Notes: a model not told the origin generated them from the letters alone. 64,000 nt of DNA from CAIKMD01 sp963702925 (GCA_963702925.1 OY969771.1:3596001-3660000); one strand, 5' to 3'; numbered from the stretch's first letter, positions 23,963 to 33,542 are shown. Numbers and translations are program-made.

Positions 23963-24622
23963 ATGATCACGCGTCGTGAAGCCAATGTCGCGCTGCTTGC
24001 CACGGCGGTCGCGGTTTCGATGCCCAGTCTCGCTCTCGCGGAGCCGCAGACATTGCAGCTGCCGCCGCCGCAGATGGAAGGTGGCAAGCCGCTGATGGAG
24101 GTGTTGAAGACCCGGCATTCGTCGCGGGAATTCGCCGATCGGGCGTTGCCGACGCCGGTGCTCTCGAACCTGCTGTGGGCGGCCTGGGGGATCAATCGGC
24201 CGGGGACCAACTTGCGGACGGCGCCAAGCTCGCATAGCACGATGGATATCGATCTCTACCTTGCGATGGCGAATGGCGTGTGGATCTACGATCCCAAGGC
24301 GCACCGCCTTTTGCAGCATATCCAAGACGATATTCGCGGCGAGACCACGCTGGGTCAGGATTTCGTCAAGACAGCGGCGCTCAATATCATTTATGTCTCC
24401 GATGCCGCGCGCATGGGCAAGCCGTCGGATGCCGACCGTGTGCTCAACGGCATCGCCGATTCCGCCGTGATCGGTCAAAACGTTTATCTCTTTTGCGCCT
24501 CCGAAGGGCTTGCCACCGTGTTGCGCGCGTCGGTGCCGGGCGAGCGCCTGGCAAAGCGGCTCAGCCTGTCGCCGACGCAAGCGATCTATTTCGCGCAATC
24601 GGTCGGCTATCCCAAGGCGTAA
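23963..24622 (+). CDS. Exported nitroreductase-family (SagB-like) protein
   Basis: The 219-aa product starts MITRREANVALLATAVAVSM, a twin-arginine-like or Sec signal ending at L-A-L-A. The mature part has the nitroreductase fold: L-K-T-R-H-S-S-R-E-F-A-D-R, L-L-W-A-A-W-G-I-N-R-P-G-T-N-L-R-T-A-P-S-S-H and, near the end, A-S-E-G-L-A-T-V-L-R. The SagB-like arrangement with export suggests a periplasmic flavoprotein that would need the Tat route. ATG 23963 is preferred because AGGAG is 7 bases upstream, while ATG 23957 is too close. It leads the MacAB genes. Confidence 0.85.
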   Translation: MITRREANVALLATAVAVSMPSLALAEPQTLQLPPPQMEGGKPLMEVLKTRHSSREFADRALPTPVLSNLLWAAWGINRPGTNLRTAPSSHSTMDIDLYLAMANGVWIYDPKAHRLLQHIQDDIRGETTLGQDFVKTAALNIIYVSDAARMGKPSDADRVLNGIADSAVIGQNVYLFCASEGLATVLRASVPGERLAKRLSLSPTQAIYFAQSVGYPKA

Positions 24623-24631
24623 AGGCGGTTC

Positions 24632-25840
24632 ATGGCCATCGCGGAACCGGCTCGTCGGCATTGGCTGCCCCACCGTTCTTGGGTGTTGGGTGCGCTCGGC
24701 TTGTTGCTCGTTCTGGCGGTCGCGGCAGGCTGGTGGAGCGTCGGCAGCGCGCCGCCGGTCCGCTACACGAGCGTTCCGGCCTCGCGCGGCGGCATCGCGC
24801 GCGCGGTGACGGCGACCGGCACGGTCAATCCCGTGCTCACGATCATCGTCGGCACTTACGTCTCGGGCGTCATTCAGCAACTTTATTGCGACTACAACAC
24901 CGAGGTGAAGGCGGGCCAGATCTGCGCGAAGATCGATCCTCGGCCTTACCAAACCATCGTCGACCAGAACCAAGCGAATCTGGCGGTCGCCAAGGCCCAG
25001 CTCGAAAAAGACAAAGCCAATCTCGCCTACGCGAAAGTGACCTATGACCGCTATTCGCGCCTTGGCAAGATGGATGGTTCGGCGTCGCAGGATGCGGTCG
25101 ATAACGCGAAGAACGCTTACGATCAGGCCGTTGCTCAAATCGGGTTCGATCAGGCGACCATCGATCAGCGCCAAGCGGTGCTCGACGCCGCGCAAGTGAA
25201 TCTCGATTACACCAATATCGCGTCGCCGGTGGACGGCACGGTCGTCTCGCGCAACGTCACGATGGGCCAAACGGTGGCGGCCAGCTTCCAAACTCCGACA
25301 TTGTTTCTGATCGCCACCGATCTCACGAACATGCAGGTCGACACCAATGTCAGCGAAAGCGACATTGGCGGCATCAAAGCGGGCAACCCGGCCAGTTTTA
25401 CGATCGAGGCCTTTCCGACGCGAAGTTTTACCGGACAGGTCGTGCAGGTGCGCCAAGCGCCGCAAACCGTGCAAAACGTCGTGACCTATGACGTCGTCGT
25501 CAGCGTCGCCAATCCCGATCTTCTGTTGAAGCCGGGCATGACCGCCACCATGCGGGTCGTCACCGACCGGCGCGATCAGGTGCTGCGCGTGCCCGATCAA
25601 GCGCTGCGCTTCTCGCCCTCGGGCTTGGCCGGTGCCGCCGCCCAGCCGCAAGGCAGCGCCCAGGTTTATGTTCTTCGCGACGGCGACGCCGTTCCGGTGC
25701 CGGTAAAGCTCGGCCTCGACGACGATACCAATACCGAAATCCTCGGCGGGGATCTCAAGGACGGCGACCAAGTCATCGTCGCCGAACAGCACGACGCGGC
25801 CTCGCGGGCCTCGCGGCCGCGCCTCTTCGGCTTCTTCTAG
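24632..25840 (+). CDS. macA: MacA-like periplasmic adaptor of a tripartite exporter
   Basis: The 402-aa membrane-fusion protein has an N-terminal membrane anchor (W-V-L-G-A-L-G-L-L-L-V-L-A-V-A-A-G-W-W) and a lipoyl/hairpin region with V-S-G-V-I-Q-x-L and a long coiled coil rich in Ala, Gln and Lys. Next comes A-P-V-D-G-T-V-V-S-R-N-V-T-like barrel-sandwich sequence and a C-terminal membrane-proximal domain. It links an inner-membrane ABC transporter to an outer-membrane channel. It is 9 bases after the nitroreductase and 11 bases before macB. No TolC-like gene is present here. Confidence 0.9.
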   Translation: MAIAEPARRHWLPHRSWVLGALGLLLVLAVAAGWWSVGSAPPVRYTSVPASRGGIARAVTATGTVNPVLTIIVGTYVSGVIQQLYCDYNTEVKAGQICAKIDPRPYQTIVDQNQANLAVAKAQLEKDKANLAYAKVTYDRYSRLGKMDGSASQDAVDNAKNAYDQAVAQIGFDQATIDQRQAVLDAAQVNLDYTNIASPVDGTVVSRNVTMGQTVAASFQTPTLFLIATDLTNMQVDTNVSESDIGGIKAGNPASFTIEAFPTRSFTGQVVQVRQAPQTVQNVVTYDVVVSVANPDLLLKPGMTATMRVVTDRRDQVLRVPDQALRFSPSGLAGAAAQPQGSAQVYVLRDGDAVPVPVKLGLDDDTNTEILGGDLKDGDQVIVAEQHDAASRASRPRLFGFF

Positions 25841-25851
25841 CGCCGCGCATC

Positions 25852-27942
25852 ATGTCGCGCGACGACACGGTCATCGAGCTCCACGACCTCTCGCGGATAT
25901 ATACGCTGGGCGACACGAAAGTCCGCGCCCTCGACGGCGTCAACCTGACGGTAGGGCGCGGCGAATTCCTGGCGATCATGGGCGCCTCGGGATCGGGGAA
26001 GTCGACACTGATGAATCTCATCGGTTGTCTCGATCGACCGAGCGGCGGCGAATATTTTTTTGAAGGCGTCAATGTCGCCGCGCTCGACGAGCCTGCGCTG
26101 GCGCGTATTCGCAGCGAGCGTATCGGATTCGTTTTCCAAAGCTTCAATTTGCTGGCGCGGACCAGCGCGATCGAGAATGTGGCATTGCCGCTCTATTACG
26201 CCGCGTCGGGGCCGCATCGGCGTTCGGCACGGTTCGATCGAGCCCGTCAGACATTGCATCTCATGGGACTGGGCGACCGCGACCGAAGCACGCCGTCACA
26301 GCTCTCCGGCGGCCAGCAGCAACGGGTTGCCATCGCCCGGGCCTTGATCAACGGGCCGAACTTGCTGATGGCCGACGAGCCGACGGGCAATCTCGATACG
26401 CGCACCTCGCACGAGATCATGGATATTTTGCGCCAGCTCAACCGCGAGCAAGGCGTGACCGTCATCATCGTCACCCACGAGCCCGACATCGCCGCCTATA
26501 CCGATCGCGTCATCACGATGCGGGACGGCAAGATCGTCTCGGACGAAACCAAAGCGGCGGCGCGCGGCGCCGTCGCCGAGCGTGCGTCGCCGCCTGCCGC
26601 GACGGCCGGCGCCGTCGTCCCATCGGCGCATGTCTGGGCGTTCGGCACGATGATCCTGGGCGCCGCGGCGCAAGCCATCGCGCGCAACAAGCTTCGTTCG
26701 GTGCTCACCATGCTCGGCGTTTTCATCGGCGTCGCAGCGTTGATCACCATGGTCGCGGTGGGCGAGGGCGCGAACGAAGCGGTTCAGAAGCAACTCCAAA
26801 GCCTGGGCACGAACATGCTGATCGTTTTGCCCGGTGCCACGACCGCCAGCGGTGTCCGCGCCGGCTTCGGCAGCGCGTCGACGATCACGGTCGCGGACGC
26901 GCTGACCATCAAGCGCGACGATCCCGCCGTCAGCCAGGTCAGCTATCTCATCCGGCAGCTTGGCCAAGTGCAGTTCGGGAACCAGAATTGGACGACCAAC
27001 ATTCAAGGCGTGACCTCCGCCTATCTCGACACGGCCAATTGGCAGATTGCCGCCGGCCGCGGCTTCACCGCCGACGACGATGCGGATGCGGGGATGATCT
27101 GTGTCATCGGCCAGACCATCTATCGTCAGCTTTTCAACGCCTATGAGAATCCGGTCGGCGCGACCCTTCTGGTCAAAGGCGTGTCGCTGCGCGTGGTCGG
27201 CGTTTTGGCCGGAAAAGGACAGACGTCATTCGGCCAGGATCAGGACGATCTCTTGATGGTGCCGTTCACCACCGCCGAGCGCAAAGTGCTTGGCGTTGCC
27301 GCGCCAAGCCAGCAGCAATCGGCGTTGGCCGCTGCCTATCCGCCGGCGCCGAATCCTTACGGGCTGACGCCGCGCCTTACCGGCTTCGTCAATCAAATCT
27401 ATGTTCAGGCGGCAAGCGCCGAGCTGGTGCAGACCGCGCTCGATCAAGTTACTGCGACCTTGATGCGCCGCCACCGTATTCGTCCGGGCGAAACCAAGGA
27501 TTTCGACATTCGCAACCTCAGCCAGATCGCCAGCGCGGCCGAAGGCAGCGCCCGGATCATGGCGCTTCTGCTCGCGACCGTCGCGTCGATCTCGCTGCTG
27601 GTCGGCGGCATCGGCATTATGAATATTCTTCTCGTCTCGGTGACGGAGCGTACGCGCGAGATCGGGCTGCGCATGGCGATCGGCGCGCGCCGCCTTCACG
27701 TCCTGCTACAGTTTCTGGCCGAAGCGGTCTTTCTCAGCCTCAGCGGCGGGGCAGCAGGAATAGCGATGGGGGTCGTCACGTCGATGTTGATCTCGTCGCT
27801 GGCACATTGGCCGACGCAGCTTTCCGCCGTCGCGATTGTCGGCGCGTTTGCGTTTTCGGCAGCCGTTGGAATCTTCTTCGGCTATTACCCGGCGCGCAAG
27901 GCTGCGCGGCTCGATCCGATCGAAGCCTTGCGCTACGAATGA
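25852..27942 (+). CDS. macB: MacB-like ABC transporter, fused ATPase and permease
   Basis: The 696-aa protein has an N-terminal ATPase with Walker A G-A-S-G-S-G-K-S-T, signature L-S-G-G-Q-Q-Q-R and Walker B L-L-M-A-D-E-P-T-G-N-L-D. An Ala-rich linker leads to a MacB-type permease with one helix, a large periplasmic domain and a C-terminal FtsX segment containing R-T-R-E-I-G-L-R-M-A-I-G-A. MacB systems export macrolides, peptides or haem precursors through a TolC-like channel. The substrate here is unknown. The link to a nitroreductase and an FNR box suggests export of a compound made or modified under low oxygen. Confidence 0.93.
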   Translation: MSRDDTVIELHDLSRIYTLGDTKVRALDGVNLTVGRGEFLAIMGASGSGKSTLMNLIGCLDRPSGGEYFFEGVNVAALDEPALARIRSERIGFVFQSFNLLARTSAIENVALPLYYAASGPHRRSARFDRARQTLHLMGLGDRDRSTPSQLSGGQQQRVAIARALINGPNLLMADEPTGNLDTRTSHEIMDILRQLNREQGVTVIIVTHEPDIAAYTDRVITMRDGKIVSDETKAAARGAVAERASPPAATAGAVVPSAHVWAFGTMILGAAAQAIARNKLRSVLTMLGVFIGVAALITMVAVGEGANEAVQKQLQSLGTNMLIVLPGATTASGVRAGFGSASTITVADALTIKRDDPAVSQVSYLIRQLGQVQFGNQNWTTNIQGVTSAYLDTANWQIAAGRGFTADDDADAGMICVIGQTIYRQLFNAYENPVGATLLVKGVSLRVVGVLAGKGQTSFGQDQDDLLMVPFTTAERKVLGVAAPSQQQSALAAAYPPAPNPYGLTPRLTGFVNQIYVQAASAELVQTALDQVTATLMRRHRIRPGETKDFDIRNLSQIASAAEGSARIMALLLATVASISLLVGGIGIMNILLVSVTERTREIGLRMAIGARRLHVLLQFLAEAVFLSLSGGAAGIAMGVVTSMLISSLAHWPTQLSAVAIVGAFAFSAAVGIFFGYYPARKAARLDPIEALRYE

Positions 27943-27976
27943 AAGCGATCCGCCTTTGAGGCTTGGAAACCTCGCG

Positions 27977-28423
27977 TCAGGCGCGTGTGCCGTAAATTTG
28001 TTGCGCGCGACGCGCAAAAGCGTCGATCGTCGCCTTGGCGATTTGGGTTTCGTCGAACAAGGCCAGCATCGCGTGTTGTAACACCGACGAACGCAGCTCG
28101 AGCGTGCTCTCATAGTCGACGAGCGTGCCGCCGCCGCTCCCCGGCGCAAACGCCCAGCGTTGGTCGAAATTCTTGAACGGCGCATCAGAACACGTGATTG
28201 CAATCCCGTGCGGCGGATCGAGCGTGGCCTGGGTCGTAAACCGCGCGCGTAGCGCTTTGAAGCGCACCACCTGGTCGACTTCGAGCCTGTTGCCGTCGCG
28301 ATGACGGATGCGAACGGCGACAAACCAGGCGATGAATTCCGGATATTTCTCGACATCCGCGACGAGATCGAAAAGCTGCGTCTGGCTGTAAGGAAGCTCG
28401 CGTCGTTCGCGGTGGCTCGGCAT
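27977..28423 (-). CDS. RatA/COQ10-type SRPBCC family protein
   Basis: The 148-aa START-like protein begins MPSHRERRELPYSQTQLFDL and has the V-A-D-V-E-K-Y-P-E-F-I-x-W motif, then F-x-x-L-R-A-R-F-T-T and W-A-F-A-P-G-S-G-G-G-T. These are typical of the RatA/COQ10 group, which in eukaryotes and some bacteria binds ubiquinone. The ATG overlaps the hypE stop by one base (TGATG), so it is translated with the hyp operon. That linkage to hydrogenase maturation is unusual and could reflect quinone handling. Confidence 0.85.
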   Translation of the reverse strand: MPSHRERRELPYSQTQLFDLVADVEKYPEFIAWFVAVRIRHRDGNRLEVDQVVRFKALRARFTTQATLDPPHGIAITCSDAPFKNFDQRWAFAPGSGGGTLVDYESTLELRSSVLQHAMLALFDETQIAKATIDAFARRAQQIYGTRA

Positions 28424-29430
28424 CAACAAATCCGCGGCAGCGGGTCATCCTCGAGCTCGTCGAGCAGCCTTTCGCCGCCGATCCCGGTTTCGAGAACGAC
28501 CTCGGGGTTGGCGCCTCCCACGCGGCCAATGATGGCGGCCGCTTTGCCCGCCGGAAGCGTTTGCCAAGCGTCAAGCGCGCGCGCCGCATCCTCAGGCGCG
28601 AGCACGGCGACGACGCGGCCTTCGCAGGCGAGGTAGAGCGGGTCATAACCGAGAATCTCGCAGGTGCCGCGTACCGGTTCCTGAACCGGGATCGCCGCTT
28701 CGCTGACGCGTACCGCCATGCCGGTTCCGCGCACGAGATCGTGCAGGACGGTGACCAGCCCGCCGCGGGTCGGATCGCGCATGAAACGCAAGCCGGGAAA
28801 ATTCCAGATCGCCTGCGCCAAAGGCAAGATGCTGGCCGCATCGGAACGCAGCGCGCCTTTCAATCCGAATTCCTCGCGGGCCAGCAGCACCGCCGCGCCG
28901 TGATCGCCCACTGGTCCGCTGACCAGCACGGCATCGCCTTCGCGAATTTGGCCGAGCCCGAGAATCAAACCGGGATGGCGGATTCCAATGCCGGTCGTCG
29001 CGAGATAAAGCCCGCCGCCTTCGCCGCGCCGCAATACTTTGGTGTCGCCGGCGGCCACCTTCACGCCGGCATCGTACGCCGCGCGAGCCAGGCTCGCGAT
29101 CACGCGGTCAAGACAGGCAATGTCGAAGCCTTCTTCGATGAACGCGTTGAGGGTCAAGTAAACGGGCACGGCGCCCGCGACGGCGAGGTCGTTGACGGTC
29201 CCATGAACCGCAAGCGACCCGATATCCCCGCCGGGAAATTCGAGCGGCTGCACCGTGAATCCGTCCGTCGTCACGAGCACATCGCCCGCGGGAAGCGGGA
29301 GATGCGCCGCGTCGACATCGATATCGAGCTGCGGATTGGCGAGATGGCGCGCGAAGATCTCCTCGATAAGCTCGCGCATGAAACGCCCGCCATTGCCATG
29401 CGCGAGGCGGACATGACGATCCGCGATCAT
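28423..29430 (-). CDS. hypE: Hydrogenase maturation protein HypE
   Basis: From ATG 29430 the protein is 335 aa and ends in P-R-I-C, the invariant C-terminus whose cysteine receives the carbamoyl group and is dehydrated to thiocyanate for the cyanide ligands of the NiFe site. The AIR-synthase-like body shows T-T-D-G-F-T-V-Q-P-L-E-F-P-G-G-D-I-G and A-A-G-D-T-K-V. The start overlaps the hypF stop as ATGA. It completes the HypEF pair. Confidence 0.96.
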   Translation of the reverse strand: MIADRHVRLAHGNGGRFMRELIEEIFARHLANPQLDIDVDAAHLPLPAGDVLVTTDGFTVQPLEFPGGDIGSLAVHGTVNDLAVAGAVPVYLTLNAFIEEGFDIACLDRVIASLARAAYDAGVKVAAGDTKVLRRGEGGGLYLATTGIGIRHPGLILGLGQIREGDAVLVSGPVGDHGAAVLLAREEFGLKGALRSDAASILPLAQAIWNFPGLRFMRDPTRGGLVTVLHDLVRGTGMAVRVSEAAIPVQEPVRGTCEILGYDPLYLACEGRVVAVLAPEDAARALDAWQTLPAGKAAAIIGRVGGANPEVVLETGIGGERLLDELEDDPLPRIC

Positions 29431-31664
29431 GGCACCGCACCCGCTTCGACCAGCTGCCCGAAGCTCAAGCCGGCATCGTTGCACGGCAGAAGCCGCGGGA
29501 TGAAGACCGAAAACCCTTCCTCTTCCGCCATAAGCTGAGCGGTCTCGGACAAAATCCGATTCTGGAAGACGCCGCCGGTAAGTCCGAGCCGCTCAACGCC
29601 GTATTCGTCGCGGATGGCGATCGCCTGATCGACCAGCGCGCGCGCCAGCGAGGCGTGAAACAGGCCCGCGCGTTGCGCCACGCTGCGTGACACGTCTTGC
29701 AGCGGGGCTAAAAGCGGCTCCCAATCGCTGCGCCAAATTCCATCGCGACAGGCGAGAGGCAGTACGATGATTTCGCCTTCGCCGCGGCAAGCCGCTTCGA
29801 GATAGGTGGGCGCTTCGCCTTCGTAACTGGCTTGCTGGCACAGGCCGGTAAAAGCAGCGGCAGCATCGAAGAGCCGTCCGACCGAAGAGGTTCGCGGGCA
29901 GTTGATCCCGTGTTCCCAGGCGCTGCGCAGCAAGTTGTTTTGGGTCGGGGTGCCGTTCCAAACCTTGCCCGCTTCCCAGGCGAGCGCTTGCGCGTTGCGC
30001 CACGGTTCCCGCGCGGCTCGCTCGCCGCCGAGCAAAGCAAAAGGCCGCCAGCTTGCGGCACGGCGCCAGTTTCCGGGCCGGCCGAACAACGCCTCGCCGC
30101 CCCAGATCGTGGCATCCTCGCCATAGCCCGCGCCGTCCCAGGCGAAGATCAACCAATCGCCTTCATCGCGCGCCTCGCCGGCCAGCGCCGCCGCATGGGC
30201 GCGGTGATGGAAAACTGGCGTGACGGGAAGGCCCCACTGTCGCGCCAGCCGCGTCGTCGCATAATTCGGATGCGCATCGCAGATCAAGGCCTCAGCCTTG
30301 ACGCCATAGAGCGATTGTAGATCGGAAGCGACTTGGCGCAACAGCGCCAGGCTGCGCGGCGCGTCCATATCGCCGAGATGCGGCGAGAGGACGGCGCGAT
30401 TTCCCCAGCCCAGCGCGACGGTATTCTTGAGATGGCCTCCCAAAGCGAGCATCGGCTTGGCAAGCGTAAAAGGCAGCTTGATTTCGACCGGTGCATTGCC
30501 CCGACCCAGGCGCAACGGGCGCGGCCGGCCGGCAATGATTCGATAAACCGGATCGTCCGCCGGACGAAGGATCGGCCGGTCATGGTGCAGAAACGCATCG
30601 GCGATCGCGGCGAGGCGTTGTTCGGCCGCGTCATTGTCGGTCAGAACCGGCTCGCCGCTGATATTGCCCGAGGTTGCGACCAGCGGCGCGCCAAAGTCTT
30701 TGACCAGCAGATAATGGAGCGGGCTATAGGGCAACATGGCGCCGATCTCGCCGCAACAAGGCGCGATCTCCGGCGCCAAGCGCGAGCCGGCCTTCTTCGG
30801 CATCAGCACGACCGGGCGAACGGGATCGCGCAGCATCGCTTCGTGCATGGGCTCGACGAGCGCCGCGCCGCGCAACGCGTCGAGCGTCGGCGTCAAAGGA
30901 AACACGACCGCCAGCGGTTTGGTGGGCCGCTTCTTGCGCGCGCGCAGCAGAGCAACCGCCGCGGAATTCATGGCATCGCACAGAAGGTGATAGCCCCCGA
31001 TACCTTTGACCGCGACGATCCCGCCGGCGCGCAGCATCTCGATAGCGGCCGCGAAAGCGTCGTCGCTCCAACGCGTCGCTTCGCCGCCGCGGCGAAATTG
31101 CAGACGCGGCCCGCAATCCGGGCAGGCAATGGGTTCGGCATGAAAGCGCCGGTCGGCCGGGTTCTCGTATTCGGCGCGGCAGCGCGCGCACAACGCGAAA
31201 CCGGCCATCGATGTGTTGGGCCTGTCATAGGGCAGGCGCTCGATCAAGGTGTAGCGCGGACCGCATTGCGTGCAGTTGATGAAAGGATAGCGGAACCGCC
31301 GATTGGTCGGGTCGTCGAGCTCGGCGAGGCAATCCTCGCAAGCGAAATAGTCGGGCGGAAGATGAACGCGATCCGTACGGGCGGCTTCGCTGTCGTGAAT
31401 TTCGAAGGTCTCGAACGCTTCGATCTCGACCGCGACTTCCGACAAGATTTCCGGACGCGCCAGCGGCGGCGCTTCGCTCAGCAAGGCATGGCCGAAGCGG
31501 CGCAATGAGTCGGCCTCGCCTTGGGCCAGGATTTCGACCTCGCCGGCGCGATTGCGCACCCAGCCGCGGACGCGGCAGCGCGACGCCATGCGATAGACGA
31601 AGGGACGAAACCCGACACCTTGAACGCGGCCGCCCAGCCTCCATCTTTGCGCATAAACCTTCAA
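29427..31664 (-). CDS. hypF: Carbamoyltransferase HypF
   Basis: The 745-aa protein has an acylphosphatase domain with G-R-V-Q-G-V-G-F-R-P-F-V-Y, then two zinc-finger pairs (C-E-D-C, C-T-Q-C, C-A-R-C, C-P-D-C). A YrdC-like domain and a Kae1-like domain with H-H-R-A-H-A-A-A and D-G-A-G-Y-G follow. It makes carbamoyl-adenylate from carbamoyl phosphate and passes the group to HypE. A TTG start at 31664 is proposed: it follows GGGAG and lies 15 bases after the hypD stop, whereas the longer in-frame start overlaps hypD and adds non-family sequence. Confidence 0.95.
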   Translation of the reverse strand: MKVYAQRWRLGGRVQGVGFRPFVYRMASRCRVRGWVRNRAGEVEILAQGEADSLRRFGHALLSEAPPLARPEILSEVAVEIEAFETFEIHDSEAARTDRVHLPPDYFACEDCLAELDDPTNRRFRYPFINCTQCGPRYTLIERLPYDRPNTSMAGFALCARCRAEYENPADRRFHAEPIACPDCGPRLQFRRGGEATRWSDDAFAAAIEMLRAGGIVAVKGIGGYHLLCDAMNSAAVALLRARKKRPTKPLAVVFPLTPTLDALRGAALVEPMHEAMLRDPVRPVVLMPKKAGSRLAPEIAPCCGEIGAMLPYSPLHYLLVKDFGAPLVATSGNISGEPVLTDNDAAEQRLAAIADAFLHHDRPILRPADDPVYRIIAGRPRPLRLGRGNAPVEIKLPFTLAKPMLALGGHLKNTVALGWGNRAVLSPHLGDMDAPRSLALLRQVASDLQSLYGVKAEALICDAHPNYATTRLARQWGLPVTPVFHHRAHAAALAGEARDEGDWLIFAWDGAGYGEDATIWGGEALFGRPGNWRRAASWRPFALLGGERAAREPWRNAQALAWEAGKVWNGTPTQNNLLRSAWEHGINCPRTSSVGRLFDAAAAFTGLCQQASYEGEAPTYLEAACRGEGEIIVLPLACRDGIWRSDWEPLLAPLQDVSRSVAQRAGLFHASLARALVDQAIAIRDEYGVERLGLTGGVFQNRILSETAQLMAEEEGFSVFIPRLLPCNDAGLSFGQLVEAGAVP

Positions 31665-31678
31665 ACCTTGGCTCCCGC

Positions 31679-32797
31679 CTATGGCTCGGCGTTTTCCAGC
31701 GCCGGCTTGCGCGGCGTGCGCACGCCGCCTGCCCACCAGATGCGGCATGCGCCTTCATCCGACACCATGCACGGTCCGATTGGATTGCGCGGCGTGCAGG
31801 CGCGGCCGTACAGCGCGCATTGATCGGGATATATCCGGCCGAGCACGACGCGCGCGCAATCGCAACCGGGCGGCATTTGTCCCGCGCGCTTGCGCGCAGC
31901 ATCGCGATGGTCCGGATAAAGGCGGGTGGCGTCATGCGCCGCGAATGACGGACCCAGCGCATAGCCTGAAACGGGAATAACGCCGATGCCGCGCCAATTG
32001 GCGTCGACGATGTCCATCGCCGTTTCGATCTGGCGTTGCGCCGTCTTGTTGCCGCCGGCCCGCACCAGCTCGGGATAGCAATTGTCGAGAAAGCATTTTC
32101 CCTCGACGAGCTGGCGCAGCACGGAATAAAGCGCGGCCAGCAAGCTTTCCGGCGTGAATCCGGCAACAGCGGACGGAATGCCGTGGCGCTCCGGCACGAA
32201 AGCCCATTCCTCCGGTCCCATCACCGTCGCGACATGCCCCGGCGCGACCAAGGCATCGAAGCCTGGCGCTTCGGATTGCAGCAGCATCGCGACGGCCGGC
32301 CAGGTGCGCCGCCCCGCAAGGAGCACGGAGAGGTTATCTGGCACGCCCTCGTTGAGCAGCGCCGCCACCGGCGCGGTCGTCGTCTCGAAGCCGGCGGCAA
32401 AGAACACGACCTTGCGATCGGCATGGCGCTGCGCCACGCGCACGGCTTCGCGCGGCGAGGCGATCGGGACGATGTCGGCCCCGGCCGCGCGCGCTTCCTC
32501 GAGCGACCGAACCTCGCCTTTGGCGACATTGACGGGTACGCGCAACATGTCGCCGAAAGCAACGAGGATGACTTTTTCGTCGAGCGCCAGCCGAATCGCT
32601 TCGTAGACAAGCTCTTCGGGACAGACGCAGACCGGGCAACCGGGGCCGGGCACGAGCTCGATCTGGGCCGGCAAGGCTTTGCGCAAGCCCGCCATGGTGA
32701 TCGAGCGCTCATGGCCGCCGCAAACATTCATCACCTTGAATGGTCGCGGCAGGTCGAGCGCGCGGATCTTGTCAAGCCACTGGCGGGGCGTGTTCAT
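31679..32797 (-). CDS. hypD: Hydrogenase maturation protein HypD
   Basis: The 372-aa protein starts MNTPRQWLDKIRAL and carries V-M-N-V-C-G-G-H-E with the conserved cysteine, P-G-P-G-C-P-V-C-V-C-P, and the late cysteine set of the 4Fe-4S cluster (P-P-G-C-D-C-A, Y-P-D-Q-C). With HypC it forms the scaffold on which the Fe(CN)2CO group is built. ATG 32797 lies inside the hypB 3' end, giving a 26-base overlap. Confidence 0.96.
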   Translation of the reverse strand: MNTPRQWLDKIRALDLPRPFKVMNVCGGHERSITMAGLRKALPAQIELVPGPGCPVCVCPEELVYEAIRLALDEKVILVAFGDMLRVPVNVAKGEVRSLEEARAAGADIVPIASPREAVRVAQRHADRKVVFFAAGFETTTAPVAALLNEGVPDNLSVLLAGRRTWPAVAMLLQSEAPGFDALVAPGHVATVMGPEEWAFVPERHGIPSAVAGFTPESLLAALYSVLRQLVEGKCFLDNCYPELVRAGGNKTAQRQIETAMDIVDANWRGIGVIPVSGYALGPSFAAHDATRLYPDHRDAARKRAGQMPPGCDCARVVLGRIYPDQCALYGRACTPRNPIGPCMVSDEGACRIWWAGGVRTPRKPALENAEP

Positions 32798-33542
32798 GGC
32801 GATGCGCGAGACGGTCCGGGGTTTCGGCTTGAGCGAGGCGCGCTTTTGCCGCCTCGCGACGCAACCAAGCAAGCCAGGAATTGAGCGCTAGGCCTTTGCG
32901 TGCGGAAACCTTGATGACCGGCGCGGGATTGGCAAGATTGCGCAAGGCTTGCTCCGCCCGGACCGGGTCGAAATCGTCGATGACGGGTGCCAGATCCATC
33001 TTGGTCAAGGCGACAAGATCGGCCGCGCGAAACATCACGGGATATTTGGCCGGCTTGTCGTCGCCTTCGGTGATCGACAAAAGGACGACATTGCGGTGCT
33101 GGCCCAGATCGAAACTCGCCGGGCAGACGAGATTGCCGACATTCTCGATAAACAGCAGATCGACCGCATCGAGGGGCAGGGCGTGCAGAGCCTCATGGAT
33201 CATCGGCGCATCGAGGTGACACGCGCTGCCGGTCGTGATCTGCAAGGCCGGAACGCCGCGGGCGCGGATGCGCTTTGCGTCATTCTCTGTCTCGAGGTCG
33301 CCTTCGATGACCGCGATGCGGAATTCATGCTTGAGCGCGTCGATGGTCGCTTCGAGCAGGCTTGTCTTGCCCGCTCCCGGCGACGACATCAGATTGACCG
33401 CGAAGACCCGATGCGCATCGAAATGCGCGCGGTTATGGGCCGCGACACGGTCGTTCGCGTCGAGAAGCCGGCGCAAGACCTCGACGGTCTCCCGCGTTTG
33501 CCCAGGGTGATGTGGAATCGCGCAGCCGCAATCCTCACACAT
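32772..33542 (-). CDS. hypB: Hydrogenase nickel incorporation GTPase HypB
   Basis: The 256-aa protein begins with M-C-E-D-C-G-C, the high-affinity nickel-binding motif. It has a P-loop S-S-P-G-A-G-K-T-S, E-G-D-L-E-T-E-N-D and I-E-N-V-G-N-L-V-C-P, all hallmarks of HypB. It delivers nickel to the hydrogenase large subunit with HypA. The only histidine-rich element is the short C-terminal H-R-H-E-H, so nickel storage capacity is low. Confidence 0.96.
   Translation of the reverse strand: MCEDCGCAIPHHPGQTRETVEVLRRLLDANDRVAAHNRAHFDAHRVFAVNLMSSPGAGKTSLLEATIDALKHEFRIAVIEGDLETENDAKRIRARGVPALQITTGSACHLDAPMIHEALHALPLDAVDLLFIENVGNLVCPASFDLGQHRNVVLLSITEGDDKPAKYPVMFRAADLVALTKMDLAPVIDDFDPVRAEQALRNLANPAPVIKVSARKGLALNSWLAWLRREAAKARLAQAETPDRLAHRHEHAPPVA

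Noticed and set aside
23420..25792. A 790-codon open frame on the minus strand
   Set aside because: It is antisense to the exported nitroreductase, macA and part of the phasin region, is Arg/His/Asp-rich as expected for a shadow of GC-rich genes, and matches no family.
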